A stretch of 64,000 nt of DNA, taken from contig NC_060023.1 in assembly GCF_021134715.1 (NCBI RefSeq), positions 5,518,001 to 5,582,000 of the forward strand, read 5' to 3'. The stretch's first letter is position 1; every line of letters starts with the position of its first letter. The notes under the pieces are model-generated. The model was not told the origin of the DNA. It did not search any database and saw only the letters and a list, made by a program, of their open reading frames with translations. The DNA comes from Daphnia pulex (Eukaryota > Arthropoda > Branchiopoda > Diplostraca > Daphniidae). Made by a program: the position numbers and the translations under genes. Of this stretch, positions 23,540 through 35,332 are shown one piece after another.

Positions 23540-25980
23540 AACAATCCTATTCTTGCTCGTGCAACTCGAGAACAGACTCTGATCAGTCGTTGTTTTTCGC
23601 GTATTTTCTTGGCTATCGGTTTGGCTACTTTCTTGGCTATTTGGAATAGCAGTTTTGGCTATGACAGGCTATATCTGGCATCGTTAGAGGCTACTAGACA
23701 ATTTTCTGAGTGGAAGCACTGATTTCTTTGAAAACTATGTGTAAGCTGGGTTTGAATGCGGCCTTGCTGAGTGCCCGATTGTACTGCTTTTTTGAAGATG
23801 CATTGAGCAAGAAGATCAGTGATCGTAACTTTTAGACGGATAGTAGTACCTTCCTCAATTGGGTGCGGAAAGTGCCACCAAATCGAATTTGAGCAACCAA
23901 ATTGGAGAAATTAAACCCCTTTACGGAAGCAGGGGAGTCGCGGTTCGTGCCGACCACCCAATTGCAGTAGGCAGAGATCACCCCTTTTGTTTGGTTGGAT
24001 GGCTAGATATTTCCCTACCCTAAGCCACCCTCGTCGTCAAAAGATTTGCAATGTAAGACTTAAAAAGAAGATTAGGATCGTCCACCTGAATTTCATTCAA
24101 GTAAAACTTCACGATGTATTTTACCTCTTTCAAGTACACATATTCGAGGAAGATGCGGTAGGAGAATCTGAAATTCAGTATTTCCTTAAAAATTACATTT
24201 CTAATTTTTTTGTAGACTCCAATCTACTTATTCGAAAAACAATAGTATGATTACCGTCGTCCTAATCTTGTATCAAATTCTTAAAAGAGATTTGTTGAAG
24301 AGATGATAAAAACCTAGGATAATTTTGACTACTGTCTTTAGCTCTAAAGGTTACTTTTCTTCTTGTTTCAGAATCTCGCAGTTATGTGCAATCTACGAGT
24401 TGACAAGACGATATTTTCGAGCAGCACAATCAGTTGCTGCCAGAAGACCAGTCAGTGTTGTTGAGAAGAAAACAAACATTTTGTAGCTAAACTTCCGAAG
24501 TTCCCTCTCTTTTTATGTGAATTTTTTTTTCATTGGAGAGGTTCTATTTTTTCAAGAATTACAAGAATATTTGTGGGTTATTTTTTTTTAAATGGCTCAT
24601 GATGAAAAATGGTTGGAATCATTTCTAAACTTGTATTATTTTTTATTTGAGGCCCGTTAAAGGAACTAGGAAGGGCAAGACGAAAACAAGTTCAAAGCCA
24701 GGATGATGAAAGTGATAGTGAAAATGAAAACGATTAAAATTAAGACCAAGAGAATGACGAAGAATCATCGGAAGAGGAGAAAACAACGGAAGAAGACAAT
24801 TGACATTGAATTCGTTTTTTTCCCTATTTCTGTTGAAAATTTAAAATTACAAATAAATTAAGTGATTTCTTATTTGCCATATTTTTTATCAAATCTATAA
24901 ATAAATTTTCAATAGAAAATTGATAGGATGTAAACCATGTGTTCAATATATGTAGAATATCGACGGGAATGTGGAACAAGCGTAATATCTGCGCAAATCT
25001 GAGCGTCCGTCGATTTTGGTTTGGTAAGAATGCAAACGCTGTTGCCAACATCATGTGTTACTTGGGTAAACAAGCTACACTTTATGTTTCAGTTAGAAGT
25101 TCAAGCTGATGTTAGTGAACAAGTAGTAAAAAAATTTAGTATTTTACCGAAAGATACAAATCGAAGAACAACAAAGCAGAAGTAATGAGTCCATAATCTG
25201 TTAATAGAGAGTAAACCATACACGTATTCTCGTTATCAGTCCAAATGACAGATAATTTCATTTGTAGAACCTTTCACACACAGCCACAATACCATATGAG
25301 AATGTGAACTACAAAAAATACACAAAGACAAGGCGAACTAGAGAAAGATCGGCGTCAGAACAGCTGACCGCGATCTTAGCTTTTGCTGGCTTAACAGTAT
25401 AGTAGCCAAGGGCATATAGTACCATAGGCTAACACCATCTGCCAATACACAGTTTCCCGATAGGAATTCTATCGAAACTCGACCCCCCAAACCCACCAGT
25501 CGACAACCGATAAGATGGCGCTGTTCCTCTCAGAGGTATGGGACGAACGTTGTTAATTTATACGTTTTTGATTCGTTTGATTGAAATTAAAATAATTAAT
25601 TCTCGGTTGTAGAGGAATTGTAGAGGATGGCAACGTCACAGTGCGAATTAAGTTTGAGGAGCCATAAACTTAGTTAAATTGATGAAAGTGTGGAGTAAGA
25701 GAGAAATGCAGTTTCAGTAATAAATTTTTATTCCGCTAGATGGGTTTCATGCGTGTTCATCAAACTGTTTTATTAAGGCCGTCATGAGTAAAACTAACAG
25801 AATAGAAAGAATGATTGATTTTCAAATTAGAAATGGTTGTTATCGCCTTTTCTTTTCGTGTTTCTTCTTTTGGTTGATTTGAATGAACGTTTTATTTTTT
25901 ATTTGCGGCTATCAAAATAAGGATAAGAGATACAAAACAATAAGAAAAAAGAACGCAATGTTTTTAGAAATTTCATTTTA
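23540..25980. other. AT-rich DNA, no supportable gene
   Basis: A short acidic frame near 24690-24810 (DDESDSENEND-like, then EDEESSEEEKTTEEDN after a stop) resembles the tail of a mobile-element protein. The rest shows nothing I can name. Confidence 0.4.
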
Positions 25981-26072
25981 TTCGTTTTATTTTTTATTTC
26001 ATGATGGTAGCAATGATATATGGAATTAGAATAAAACATGTTTCTGTGGTGAAACTATAATTCAGTATCAGT

Positions 26073-26690
26073 TGTGTTTTGAAACGTTAAAAGTAGAAGG
26101 TTGTGGAGGTTCTAATTTTGTCTTCAAATACAATAATTTTCGTTTTATTTTCAGTTCTGTTTCTTCAATTTTGTCTTCAAGTTCACTAAGTTTCTTGTAC
26201 ATTTTTTCCTTAAAAATATTACGATTGTAAAAATTAGATTAAAGAGAAATTGTTGATGATAGAATATTTTTCGATATGTCGATTTCATAATCTTTTTCGA
26301 ATATATTTTTAAGTGAGTTTTGAACTGTTGATAACGTGGCATTTATTTCCGCGTTGATTTGTTCTTTAAGTAATATCTTCCCAGTATCTGATAAAAGTTT
26401 AACAGGTTGCGCAGGAATAGGAACTGTAGTTACGTTTCCAAAGTAATTGATAAGTATTGCAAGTACCAGTACTGAATTCATATTGAAAAACCTTTTTAAA
26501 AATGAAAATTAAGATGTTGTATATTACAAACGAAAATTTAGATGTTGTATAATAGACTACAATTTGGATGTACTTACAAAATCAGTATGTATTTTACTTT
26601 TGTTGGATATTTGGTTGTAGTTTGTGAACTGTGATGTTATCAGTGTGCCGTGTCATAGTTATGATCACAAAATGATGATTTCAGATGTTT
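26073..26690 (-). CDS. Small secreted coiled-coil protein gene with an in-frame stop
   Basis: ATG at 26481 opens 80 codons starting MNSVLVLAILINYFGNVTTV, a good secretion signal, then a lysine/glutamate-rich helical stretch. A TAA at 26239-26241 ends it. The same frame then stays open for 56 more codons (KMYKKLSELEDKIEETELKI, ending VSKHN) to TGA at about 26071-26073. Upstream on the same strand are TATATATA near 26708-26715, a likely 5' untranslated exon ending TTTT|GTAAGT near 26577, and an acceptor-like AAAAAG just before the ATG. AATAAA occurs near 25990-26003. These signals look like a real short gene. I do not recognise the protein. Either the copy is disabled, or translation stops at 80 residues, or the stop is read through or erroneous. 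Confidence 0.45.
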
Positions 26691-26699
26691 CGACTTGGA

Positions 26700-27430
26700 G
26701 TAGGGTATATATATGTCCTATATGCTACAATAATATGCTAAGAAAACAAAGGATCCAAGGAAATCTAAAAGATTAAAGGATCTAAGTATATCATTCTGCG
26801 AATTAACGAGTTATCGCGAGTGATGAAATACTAGTCATTACGCTTTTATTTTTCATTTTAAAAATTAAAATTTGACTTAATGATGGTATTAAAAATGAGT
26901 TTAAGGAAAAATGGCGTATGTTCGATAAACTGATATATGATACGAATTCTGTCATGTTGTTCATGTATGATCATGTAAATTAAAATTTGACTAGAGCCTA
27001 TTAATGATGGTATTACAAATGAGTTTAAGGAAATATGGCATGTACGATAACTGATACATGATACGTATTCTGTCATGTTGTTCAGGTATGATTTTGCATA
27101 TGAAAGTGATATGTATTTTCTTCTTCTTGGAATTATGCCTACATGTTGGAAATTAACATCACTTCAAATTTGTTCTTCGTTCTTTAAAATGAAGATGTGA
27201 CATATTCTGAAGAAACAAATAAAATTATTTTTATTTTATTGTAGTTTGTGTTGTTAGTTCCATCGGTAGTTGTGATTCGCGGCTGAAAGCGTTCTGTGCT
27301 GTTAACTGAATTATCTTTTCCTCCCGATTTGTAAAGGGAATAATTTAGCGTGTGCGTGTTTTTGTCGTCCTAATAGGGAAAGGTGATTTTTAATAAAGTG
27401 TCGGAAGTAAGTTAGTTTGACGTTTAGATT
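26700..27430. repeat. Tandem duplication of about 117 bp in non-coding DNA
   Basis: About 26863-26977 and 26980-27097 are adjacent copies containing AATTAAAATTTGACT, ATGATGGTATTA, AATGAGTTTAAGGAAA and TTCTGTCATGTTGTTCA. The remainder of the interval, up to the Helitron, shows no gene. Confidence 0.65.
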
Positions 27431-27435
27431 TTTAA

Positions 27436-28655
27436 AATGCCTCCAAAAAAAAGGTGCGATTGCCTACTAAGAAAAATGGTCAATCAAAAGAAAGTGTTAA
27501 TGAAAAATTTTTGTGATGATGAATCATTGCAGGAAGTTAGAAAAAATTCTTTCGTAAAAGAGAAATCTGTGAGTAAAAAAAAAGAATTTTGAAAATCAGA
27601 CATTGTCATTAGCTGAAATTGGTGCTGAGTTGAGTATAGTTTTGATGAAACTGATGCAGATGAACACCTCAAATCAGAATTAGTTAGCGCTAGAGATAGC
27701 GGAACTAGGGGAGATTCCTGTAAATCCATTTCTAATGAAATCTCAATTTCTCTGAAAACAAAAAAAAAATTTGAAAATCAAAAATCGTCATTAGCTGAAA
27801 TTGGTGCTGAGTGGAGTAGTTCTGATGAAACTAATGCAGATGAACACAAAAAAAATCAGAATTAGTTAGCGCATCGATGGAAAGCTTTTGTGCTAATACA
27901 ATTTCTGACACAACACAAGGACTTGCAGGGATTCAGTGGAGTAGTGTTGATAAAAACGACGAACAATACTTTAAATTTGAAATAATTAGCTCAACAGACG
28001 AAGATCAATCAGTGGGGAAAAATTCAACGGAAAAAGTGACATTGATACAGCATGTTCGTCAAGTTTTAACATCTGCAGTTCGAAAGATCGATAGCAATAT
28101 TTTCAGAAGAAGAAAATCAATGCCAACTGAAAGCACTTTAAATTGTGAAATTTCCAAGCTGGTAGGCTAAATTATATATTTTATACTTAATAATGTGTCA
28201 AACTGCAAATATTAATTGAATTTTTATTTTTACAGACAAGTAGCGGTGGATGTGACCAACAATTGGAGCAAGATATTATTAATCTTGAAGAAGTTTACAA
28301 GGAAGACAGGTAAAATTCTTTAAATCTAATAGTTTTATGACAATAGCTTTAGAAAATTACGACACCTTTTCTTTCTTTTTTACCGAGTTGTTTACATTAT
28401 TATTTACGTAATTTACTTTTTACGGATTTTTTATCATTTGCAACTTGTTGCAATGATGCACCTTATGTTTTCAAAAAAATATTTGTTACCAATCACTTAA
28501 GTAGCCTATTGTTGATAATGCGGAAAAACTAATTTTTTTTTTGTTTTAGTGATGGAGATACGACTATTGGGGAAAATTTTCAACCTCGCGTTTTTCCCGT
28601 TGAAAAGACAGGAACGTTAGATAGTGGTGTAGATTTTTTCAGACAATCTTGAAAG
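27436..28655 (+). pseudogene. Helitron Rep-helicase, N-terminal exons
   Basis: MPPKK at 27436 begins a low-complexity acidic region. A segment of about 110 bp is duplicated 182 bp apart (from 27588 and from 27770), giving a repeated SLAEIGAEWSSSDET-type peptide. From 27877 the frame is clean: MESFCANTISDTTQGLAGIQ on to EISKL at 28161, then GTAGGC. An exon at 28236-28309 (TSSGGCDQQLEQDIINLEEV) and another from 28550 (SDGDTTIGENFQP) follow with good GT-AG borders and continuous phase. The frame is lost near 28652. The assignment to the Helitron rests on contiguity and shared orientation with the Rep domain; this region itself has no named domain. Confidence 0.5.
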
Positions 28656-28733
28656 AACGTTAGAGTTGAAAAGCGAACAACAAATGCGAAGATAGCTAGT
28701 AATAATAAGAGGATTGAAAGAGTAGATTATCGA

Positions 28734-30667
28734 GTGAACCGAAATCGAGATGTAACACGAAAAAAAACAGAACATGGAAACACAAATTTTGATACTTGTT
28801 TTAATGACAAAGAATTAGCAGAACTTGATAAAAAGGGGATGCCAGATCCCCTTTCTGAAGAAAAATTGTCAGAAATTACTAGCGAAATTTTCCAAAAATA
28901 TCACGAAGAAAAAGTCACTCATGCAGTTTGCAATCAATTTACTTACATATCGCTCGTGAAGTTGTTGTCTGTTAAACAGTTTCCCAAAAAAATGTACACG
29001 CTACTGAAAGTAACAAATGTGAGTGGAATGTCGGCTCAAAAGCTACACCCTATACTCGTTAAGCAATATGACGTATCCGGAATATTTCCTAGTTAGAATT
29101 AAAGAATGTAATGCTTTCCCCAAACGGTGTAGTGCGTCACATTACAAGTTGTGTTGACAAAGGAAACTGCAAATGTACCCCCAAGATGTATTTTTGCGAC
29201 AAAACACGTCATTCTTGTTTGCAAAGGTTAAAGAGTGGGAAACTACCCAAATTTTCTATTGCTAATAGAAATTGGGTTTGGGAGCTTCCACCTGAACTAC
29301 GTAAAATGTCTTACGGTTCTTTAAGTCTTATGAGACGGGTGCAGTCGTACGGAAGAATAGCCAACTTCAGTGGAACGTAGTTGCTTGAAAGGCCATGTGT
29401 ATTCAAACAGGCTAGACACCTCGTTTGTAACGAAAACAGTTCCCATCATTCCAGGCCAAAGTCCTGTTCGCGTCCTTGTGGTATCTCCCTTCACAAACGA
29501 TGCCTCTGCATTGAACAAGGGCAAAATTGCTGCAACTAAAACCGATTATATTATCGAACCCGTAAAAATGAAACAGCTATATCAATTTTGGAACGATGTC
29601 AATAACGAGTTTATGAAAAAAGTTCGTTTTGACGAAGAATCATTTCGTGTACTTCCAAACAATGTCGTGTCACCAGAAGTTTATTTTCTTGACCACGACA
29701 AACTTAAAAAAGGAAATGAAGGGGATTCTGAAGCAAAAAAAAACAAGAAAAAAACAGCTTCTACTGGGGGAGATTCTTTGCTGAGGTCAACTCAAGAAGA
29801 AAACAGTTCGACGATGATTTCGTGTATTGTAACAATTAGAGAAAAAGATAACGGAGAATTCGTACACGAAGAAATTTTAGATGCACTGCCGACTCAGCCA
29901 TCAACAAAGCCACAAACGTTCGTCGTAAGATCGGCTGAAGATTTTGTCTCTGATTCGGATCCCAATTATCTCGAAATTAGATATCCAGATTTATTCCCAT
30001 TTGGACGAGGAGGATTCGGTGAAACGAGAAAAATTCCAATCTCCAAGAAAAGGCTCATTGCATATTACGCCAATCTTAGTACAAGACAATTTCAGAAAAT
30101 CGATTTCGTTTTGCCTTTGTACGATTACATCGTCCGAACACTATCTTACAATAAAGCTATGGTTAGGGCAAGATTACCTTCACGAATGGTGGACAAGGAT
30201 GGAATTATTATGCCTCAAGCTGTAGCTTATTCCAAAATATCAAAAGAAGATATGAGAAAATCGGTTGAATATCAAATCGAGTGCATATCAAAAGAAAAAA
30301 ATTAGGGCAACGTGCGCCACGTCCTCCAAAAAGTGTGAGTGGTCTTGCATCTTCATTTTTCACGGATCAAAAAATAGCGAATCAAACGATTCAACATTGT
30401 CAAGCTGCAGCGCAGCGCAATAGACAAGAAGTGTATGCAGCTCATGCGAACAACGGAAAAGCCCACATTTGGCTCACTATAAGTCCAGATAACGCTAAAT
30501 CGTACAAAGTTATGTGGTTTCCTTTGGGTGCCGAGGAAGCTATTCCGCATGCTAACGCAATACCATTGGGAACGAAACGTTTTAAGATCCTGTCCGATCA
30601 CCCTGTAGCAGCAGCGTTGCATTTCCAACGTGTTCTTGATATTATTATTGAAGAGATCATTGGCTGA
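28734..30667 (+). pseudogene. Helitron DUF6570-like and Rep N-terminal domain
   Basis: CDKTRHSCLQRLKSGKLPKF, then NWVWELPPELRKMSYGSLSL (29190-29330), matches the cysteine-rich domain that precedes Helitron Rep proteins. One frameshift near 29370 leads into a 311-codon frame with YLEIRYPDLFPFGRGGFGE near 29960-30020, the hallmark start of the Helitron_like_N domain. A second frame shift near 30290 continues with QEVYAAHANNGKAHIWLTIS and KRFKILSDHPVAAALHFQRV, still in the expected order. The breaks are few, so the copy is not very old or the sequence contains indel errors. Confidence 0.78.
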
Positions 30668-32552
30668 TGTTCCAAGAAAGGAAAACCATACAAGCAGGAC
30701 TTTTTGGGGTTCCAAAAGCTTGGCTACGTATCGTCGAGGAACAATCTCGCCTTACTCTGCACACCCACATGCTGATTTGGTTATATGGACATAGCAAAAT
30801 AGAGTACCAGTTAAATAATGCTCTGGAATGCGATAATGCGATTGTTTCATAACTTTACGATTAAAAATAATATACTGGAATGTTTTTTTATTATAACAGG
30901 AAACCGAGCAAGAAATGAAAAGGAAGTCTCCTCACGTTGACAAGTTAACGGAAAAGTTAGCTGCAAATATCGAGACGTCCATTCAAGGGGAGTTAAAACT
31001 CCCCGAGGAAGATATGAAATTTGTTTTAGAATGTGAATCCTGTAAAAATGAAAAATTGGAAATTTTATCAGAAACGGCGCTGGAATCCATGCGATCCTGC
31101 GGAAGAGAGTACGAACAGAAAATTCTGTTTTGTAAAACATGCCAAAAAAATGTGACTATAACCAAAAAAGTTCATGCAGCTCTCCAGCACGGCTACGACA
31201 GATTGAAGAAAAAGAAACCTACGGACGAGGAGATTGACAATTTAATGTGGAAAGGTCTCAGGCAACAGGATCTTTCGTTTACAGACATGGAACGTGATCT
31301 GTGGCTCCTTGATTTCGCATGCATTCAAATGCGAGTCAACTTGCACGACTGGCGGCACAGGAAAAGCTGCTTTAAGAATGGAAGAACAAAATGCAGGTAT
31401 TGTATCCCACCTTTCCCGTGTGACTCAACAACAGTGAAAGCCCATTTTCAAGGAAAGAAAAAATCACCGGAATCGTCCGCAGCTGAGAATGAGCCTGAAA
31501 CATTTTCAAGCCTTGAAATCACTGTAAGGAAAAGGGCTTTTTTCATTTTCTTTGCTGATTGCAATACGTTCATAATGTCGGTACTAAATTGCAACAATTG
31601 TACCAAGTATGTGAAGGACCAGAAGCTATCCATGTATTATGGAGCATACACTTCTAAGCACAATAGTGATTGCGAAAAAGCTCTTGTAGAAACTCTATTG
31701 GCCATTGAGAAACACGAAGAAAAGACTCTCAAACAGCAAGAAATGGTCAGACAACAAGCTATGGAGCAACAAGTAAACCCGGCACGAATTCAAGACGAAA
31801 ACGGGGAATATTCATCAAAAACCGAAAAAACCACTCTCCCGAGATTGGAATATTCTGTAGGACTAGGGAAGTTACTTTCTGCTATTCGAGCTTCGACGAA
31901 TGGGGATACTATTGGTGGACCATTAGCCGCATTTGTCCTACTAGGCAATGAGATCTTTGCTATGTCCCATCAAACAGCAGTTCTTCCACTTACCCAAGCC
32001 ATTGCGTACTTGGAAAAAGAAACTATTTACGCCAACATAACACGGTATGGAGATGTCAAAGCTACAATTTATGATTATGTTTTCAGATCAAAAGAAAATC
32101 CATTAATCGAAAAGATGAATTTGTGGTCTTTTACCCAAAAACAAGAATCATGCAAATTGAAGGCAAGACCAAGCAACTGTGACGCTGAAACTGATTCCAG
32201 TAGCGAAGATGAATCGAATTCAGCACGAATCATTCATAAATGTTCTCCCGACCATCCACAACACGGGACCGAAGGCCATAGAGAAAGAATGGATGTACGC
32301 TGGCCTAAATACGTAGCAAAAAGACTTCCAGATCTCAAGAGCCTCGAAGATAGCAGCGATCTTCTTCCGGATGAAAGACAAGAGCGAAGAGAAGAGTACC
32401 CAAAAGGAGGTTTGACGATTTGCTGTTGGAGAAACGTGGTGGGACGCTTATCAACGCCAGAAAAAGACACTGTATGCCGACGAATCGTCCAAACTAACGA
32501 TAGACAGCATTCAAAATTACTACGAAAGTTTCTGCCGTTCGTCGTCAGATAG
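30667..32552 (+). pseudogene. Helitron Rep catalytic region (HUH and two Tyr)
   Basis: FGVPKAWLRIVEEQSRLTLH, followed by THMLIWL (30706-30783), carries the H-T-H two-histidine metal-binding motif of HUH nucleases in the usual context of a Helitron Rep. A probable intron ends at TTATAACAG (30899). The following 545-codon frame has zinc-binding pairs (CESCKN, CKTCQK), HDWRHRKSCFKNGRTKCRYC near 31340-31400, and MYYGAYTSKH near 31635, which fits the two catalytic tyrosines before a lysine. A further conserved segment, GPLAAFVLLGNEIFAMSHQ, lies at 31918-31974. The order of motifs is canonical for a Helitron Rep. The frame ends at 32552. Confidence 0.8.
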
Positions 32553-32673
32553 CGAGTCATTAGAATTCAGTAAGCCTGACATTGAAGACATGGTTCGAGA
32601 AGAAAAGGAAACCCTTGATATGAACGAAGAGGATGTAAACGTAATTGACTTTAATTAAGCGGACGGCGACAAC

Positions 32674-34229
32674 GTGGAGGCAGCTCAATTGTTAACGGAC
32701 GATCCCTTCATTAAAGCGCTAGAATCTTTAAAAGAGAACCCGATGGATCTGCCTACTAGAATCTGGCCACCGACAACAACCCACTCCGACGCTATGTTAG
32801 CCGTGCAGAAATTGCTATCCAAAAGCAAACAGAAATTTGTCTTGCTCGGTCGAGCAAGTCTTGGTTTCTTGATGGAGGACAGCAACCCGACGCCAGAACA
32901 CCCAGAAATGAACACTAATTTGGACTTGTTGGGTAAATTTTAATTAATTTTTTTCATCCAATGAAGCGTAAAAAGACTTATAATATTTTAAAAAATTCAT
33001 TATTAGGTACGCGTGTCGACCTTCTGGAACATTTGCAAAATGCACTGGACGACCATCTCCACAAGGACATTCTTTCGGATGGCACAGAACCAACGCTCCA
33101 GGACCCTAATTTCCCCAGTCTGCAGGATCAATCGCAGCTATGGTCGCTTAACAAAGAAAAGCACAACGCCTTCCTCTTGATGGGCGCAGCAATGTTACAG
33201 CACATTCATTCCACCAACCAACTGGCGGATAGCGAAAATAATTCAAGTATAACATCGAAAATCAAGAAACTTGACTCGTTTTTAGATGGTTTACTTCCAA
33301 CTAATCGTCACCTGGTTATGTTTTTGGCTGGATTGGGTGGAACGGGAAAATCCAGAATCATAAAGTGCTTCAAATATTTCACGCGGCGGTGGCATTCGGT
33401 TGCCGCAACCGTTATATGTGCTTCTTCTGGTGTTGCGGCAATGCTCATTGAAGGATGCACGCAGCATTGGGCGTCGGAGTTAGAATGGACCCTCCACATC
33501 CGACTTTAGATCAAATAAGCGCTTGGTCTGAGGTGGGAATTCTCATCATAGACGAGTTCAGCATGGTGACGCCTCAGATGCTGAGTTTGTTAGACGATCG
33601 GTTGCGTTGACTCAAGGGAGAGCCAAAGAAGCTCTTCGGTGGGGTTCACGTCATTTTTTGTGGTGATTTTTTCCAGCTTCCTCCCGTGGGCAGTGGGCCA
33701 ATTTACAGTCACCATATTCCGAACGCTAGCAAAAACAGCATCAGATCCTCCAACGGACGACAGCTCTGGAAAACGTGTCTCACAGACGTCGTCGAACTGC
33801 AACAGACAATCATCGCCAACAAGACGCTGAATGGGCGGCAGCGTCATTCAGCCATTGAAATCGACAACCGTGATATCAGATCAACAGAAGGAAAACATTC
33901 GAGGATCTAACAAACTGGGTTGCCCAGGGAACCTTTACTGTGTAGTCGACGCACCATATATTGTGACAGACAACTCCGATGTCGCAAAGGGAGTTGCAAA
34001 TGGAACCTTGGCATACCTCCAAGATATCGTGTTGAAACCGTCGGCAACACTGACTTTGGAATTGCTCCCGACTGGGAAAAAAGTTGCGTCTGTGTGTGCG
34101 TCAGAAGTCGATTGTTTCTTGTTTAAGCACAAGAATACAGCGTGGACCAACTTTTCCCCGTTTAGCAATTTGCAAAAAGGGTGTTTTCCCGTGATTCCGA
34201 CTGTGAAATCAGTCGGAAATAAATGTTAG
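32674..34229 (+). pseudogene. Helitron Pif1-like helicase, broken
   Basis: A likely intron at about 32935-33006 joins LDLLG to TRVDLLEHL. GLGGTGKSRIIKCF near 33333 is the Walker A loop. ILIIDEFSMVTPQMLSLLD near 33540-33595 is motif II, and GGVHVIFCGDFFQLPPVG near 33640-33690 is motif III. These are superfamily 1B (Pif1/RecD-like) helicase signatures typical of Helitrons. The copy has a frame change near 33480, a TGA after DDRLR near 33608, and later frames that skip the expected middle. TDNSDVAKGVANGTLAYLQD near 33965 matches the late helicase region, but the final motif VI is missing. The helicase is not functional as read. Confidence 0.82.
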
Positions 34230-34724
34230 AATGTTAGAATTTAATTACCTCCAATAACTGGTGAAAATGGTGTGCCGCTTCGTTTTTTACACGTCCTTGA
34301 AATTCTACTCCGGCTCTGTCCACCCAAGATGTGGTAAGGCAAGGGACGCCGAACACATTTTCAAAAAACCACTTAAAGGTTAAACGCGCATGCAGACCGA
34401 AGCTGAAAAAAAATTATAAATCAAACACATAAAAGACAATAAGGCAGAAATGTTTCAAAACTTACGTTTCGTTCCTGGGCGAACGCTGTTAAAAGTAGAG
34501 TGGACTCCCCGCATATTGCTAAAAGAAAAACCAGACTCCAAAAAATGACCGGAGCGCTCCATTTTCTCGAGATCTCTGCGTAAGTGGAAAAGTGAATGAT
34601 GACACTGATCCGAAAGGAAGACATTATATTACCATTATAAAAATCAACGTTCTCTTTCAACTAAAAAGAAATACCAAGAAAGTCACACGGCATTAACGCC
34701 ATTTCACGAGCAATCAAGACACAC

Positions 34725-35140
34725 ATTTTACGAGGAAGAATCCAAAATATAAAAAAAATACCCTTTTACCAGTCAACCCAAAACATTGACCCTTCCCAGA
34801 AAAAAACCAAGCAATGTATGAGCACTTGTTGACTTCTACACAACGACCCATATTTCAAGTCGCTTTTCAGAATCATCGCTTCTCACGACGGCAAAATGTA
34901 ATTTACTAATCGTTTAGGCAGAAAACCAACGTTTTTGTTTTCCGCATTTTACGAGGAAGAAAATAAATAAGAAGTTACTCTACTACCAATCAACCACTGA
35001 CCTTGACCCTACCCAGAAAACAACAAAATGGAAAATAACACTATGACTTGTACAAAATGGACCAATTTGTGAATCGGTTTTCAGAACCACCGCTTCTCAG
35101 GGAGATCAAATGCCACTTACTAATCGTCGTTTAGGAAGAA
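34725..35140 (+). repeat. Imperfect tandem repeat of about 220-240 bp before the RPA gene
   Basis: CATTTTACGAGGAAGAA, then ACCAGTCAACC, TTGACCCTTCCCAGAAAA, GACTTCTACA and TTTTCAGAATCATCGCTTCTCA recur from about 34945 as CATTTTACGAGGAAGAA, ACCAATCAACC, TTGACCCTACCCAGAAAA and TTTTCAGAACCACCGCTTCTCA. The repeat lies between the helicase and the RPA-like gene and may include promoter sequence for the latter. Confidence 0.65.
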
Positions 35141-35332
35141 AACAAACGTTTTCCTTGAAAATAACCAAAAGGATCTCGATGCCTGGCATCGAGATTCCTC
35201 GAAAACAAACGAACACCGAAGCGATACAGAAACTACAATTGGCCATAAGTGACTTAGTCATTCTTTACAGGACAAGCGTCAAGTACAGAACAACTTTTTT
35301 TCTCTAAAATCGCTGCTGTCTTCTGTATTGAA

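Noticed and set aside
34247..34660. Minus-strand signal-peptide-like ORF with GTAAGT donor and a downstream acceptor
   Set aside because: Neither reading frame of the first exon joins the open frame of the second without an immediate stop, so the splice model fails.
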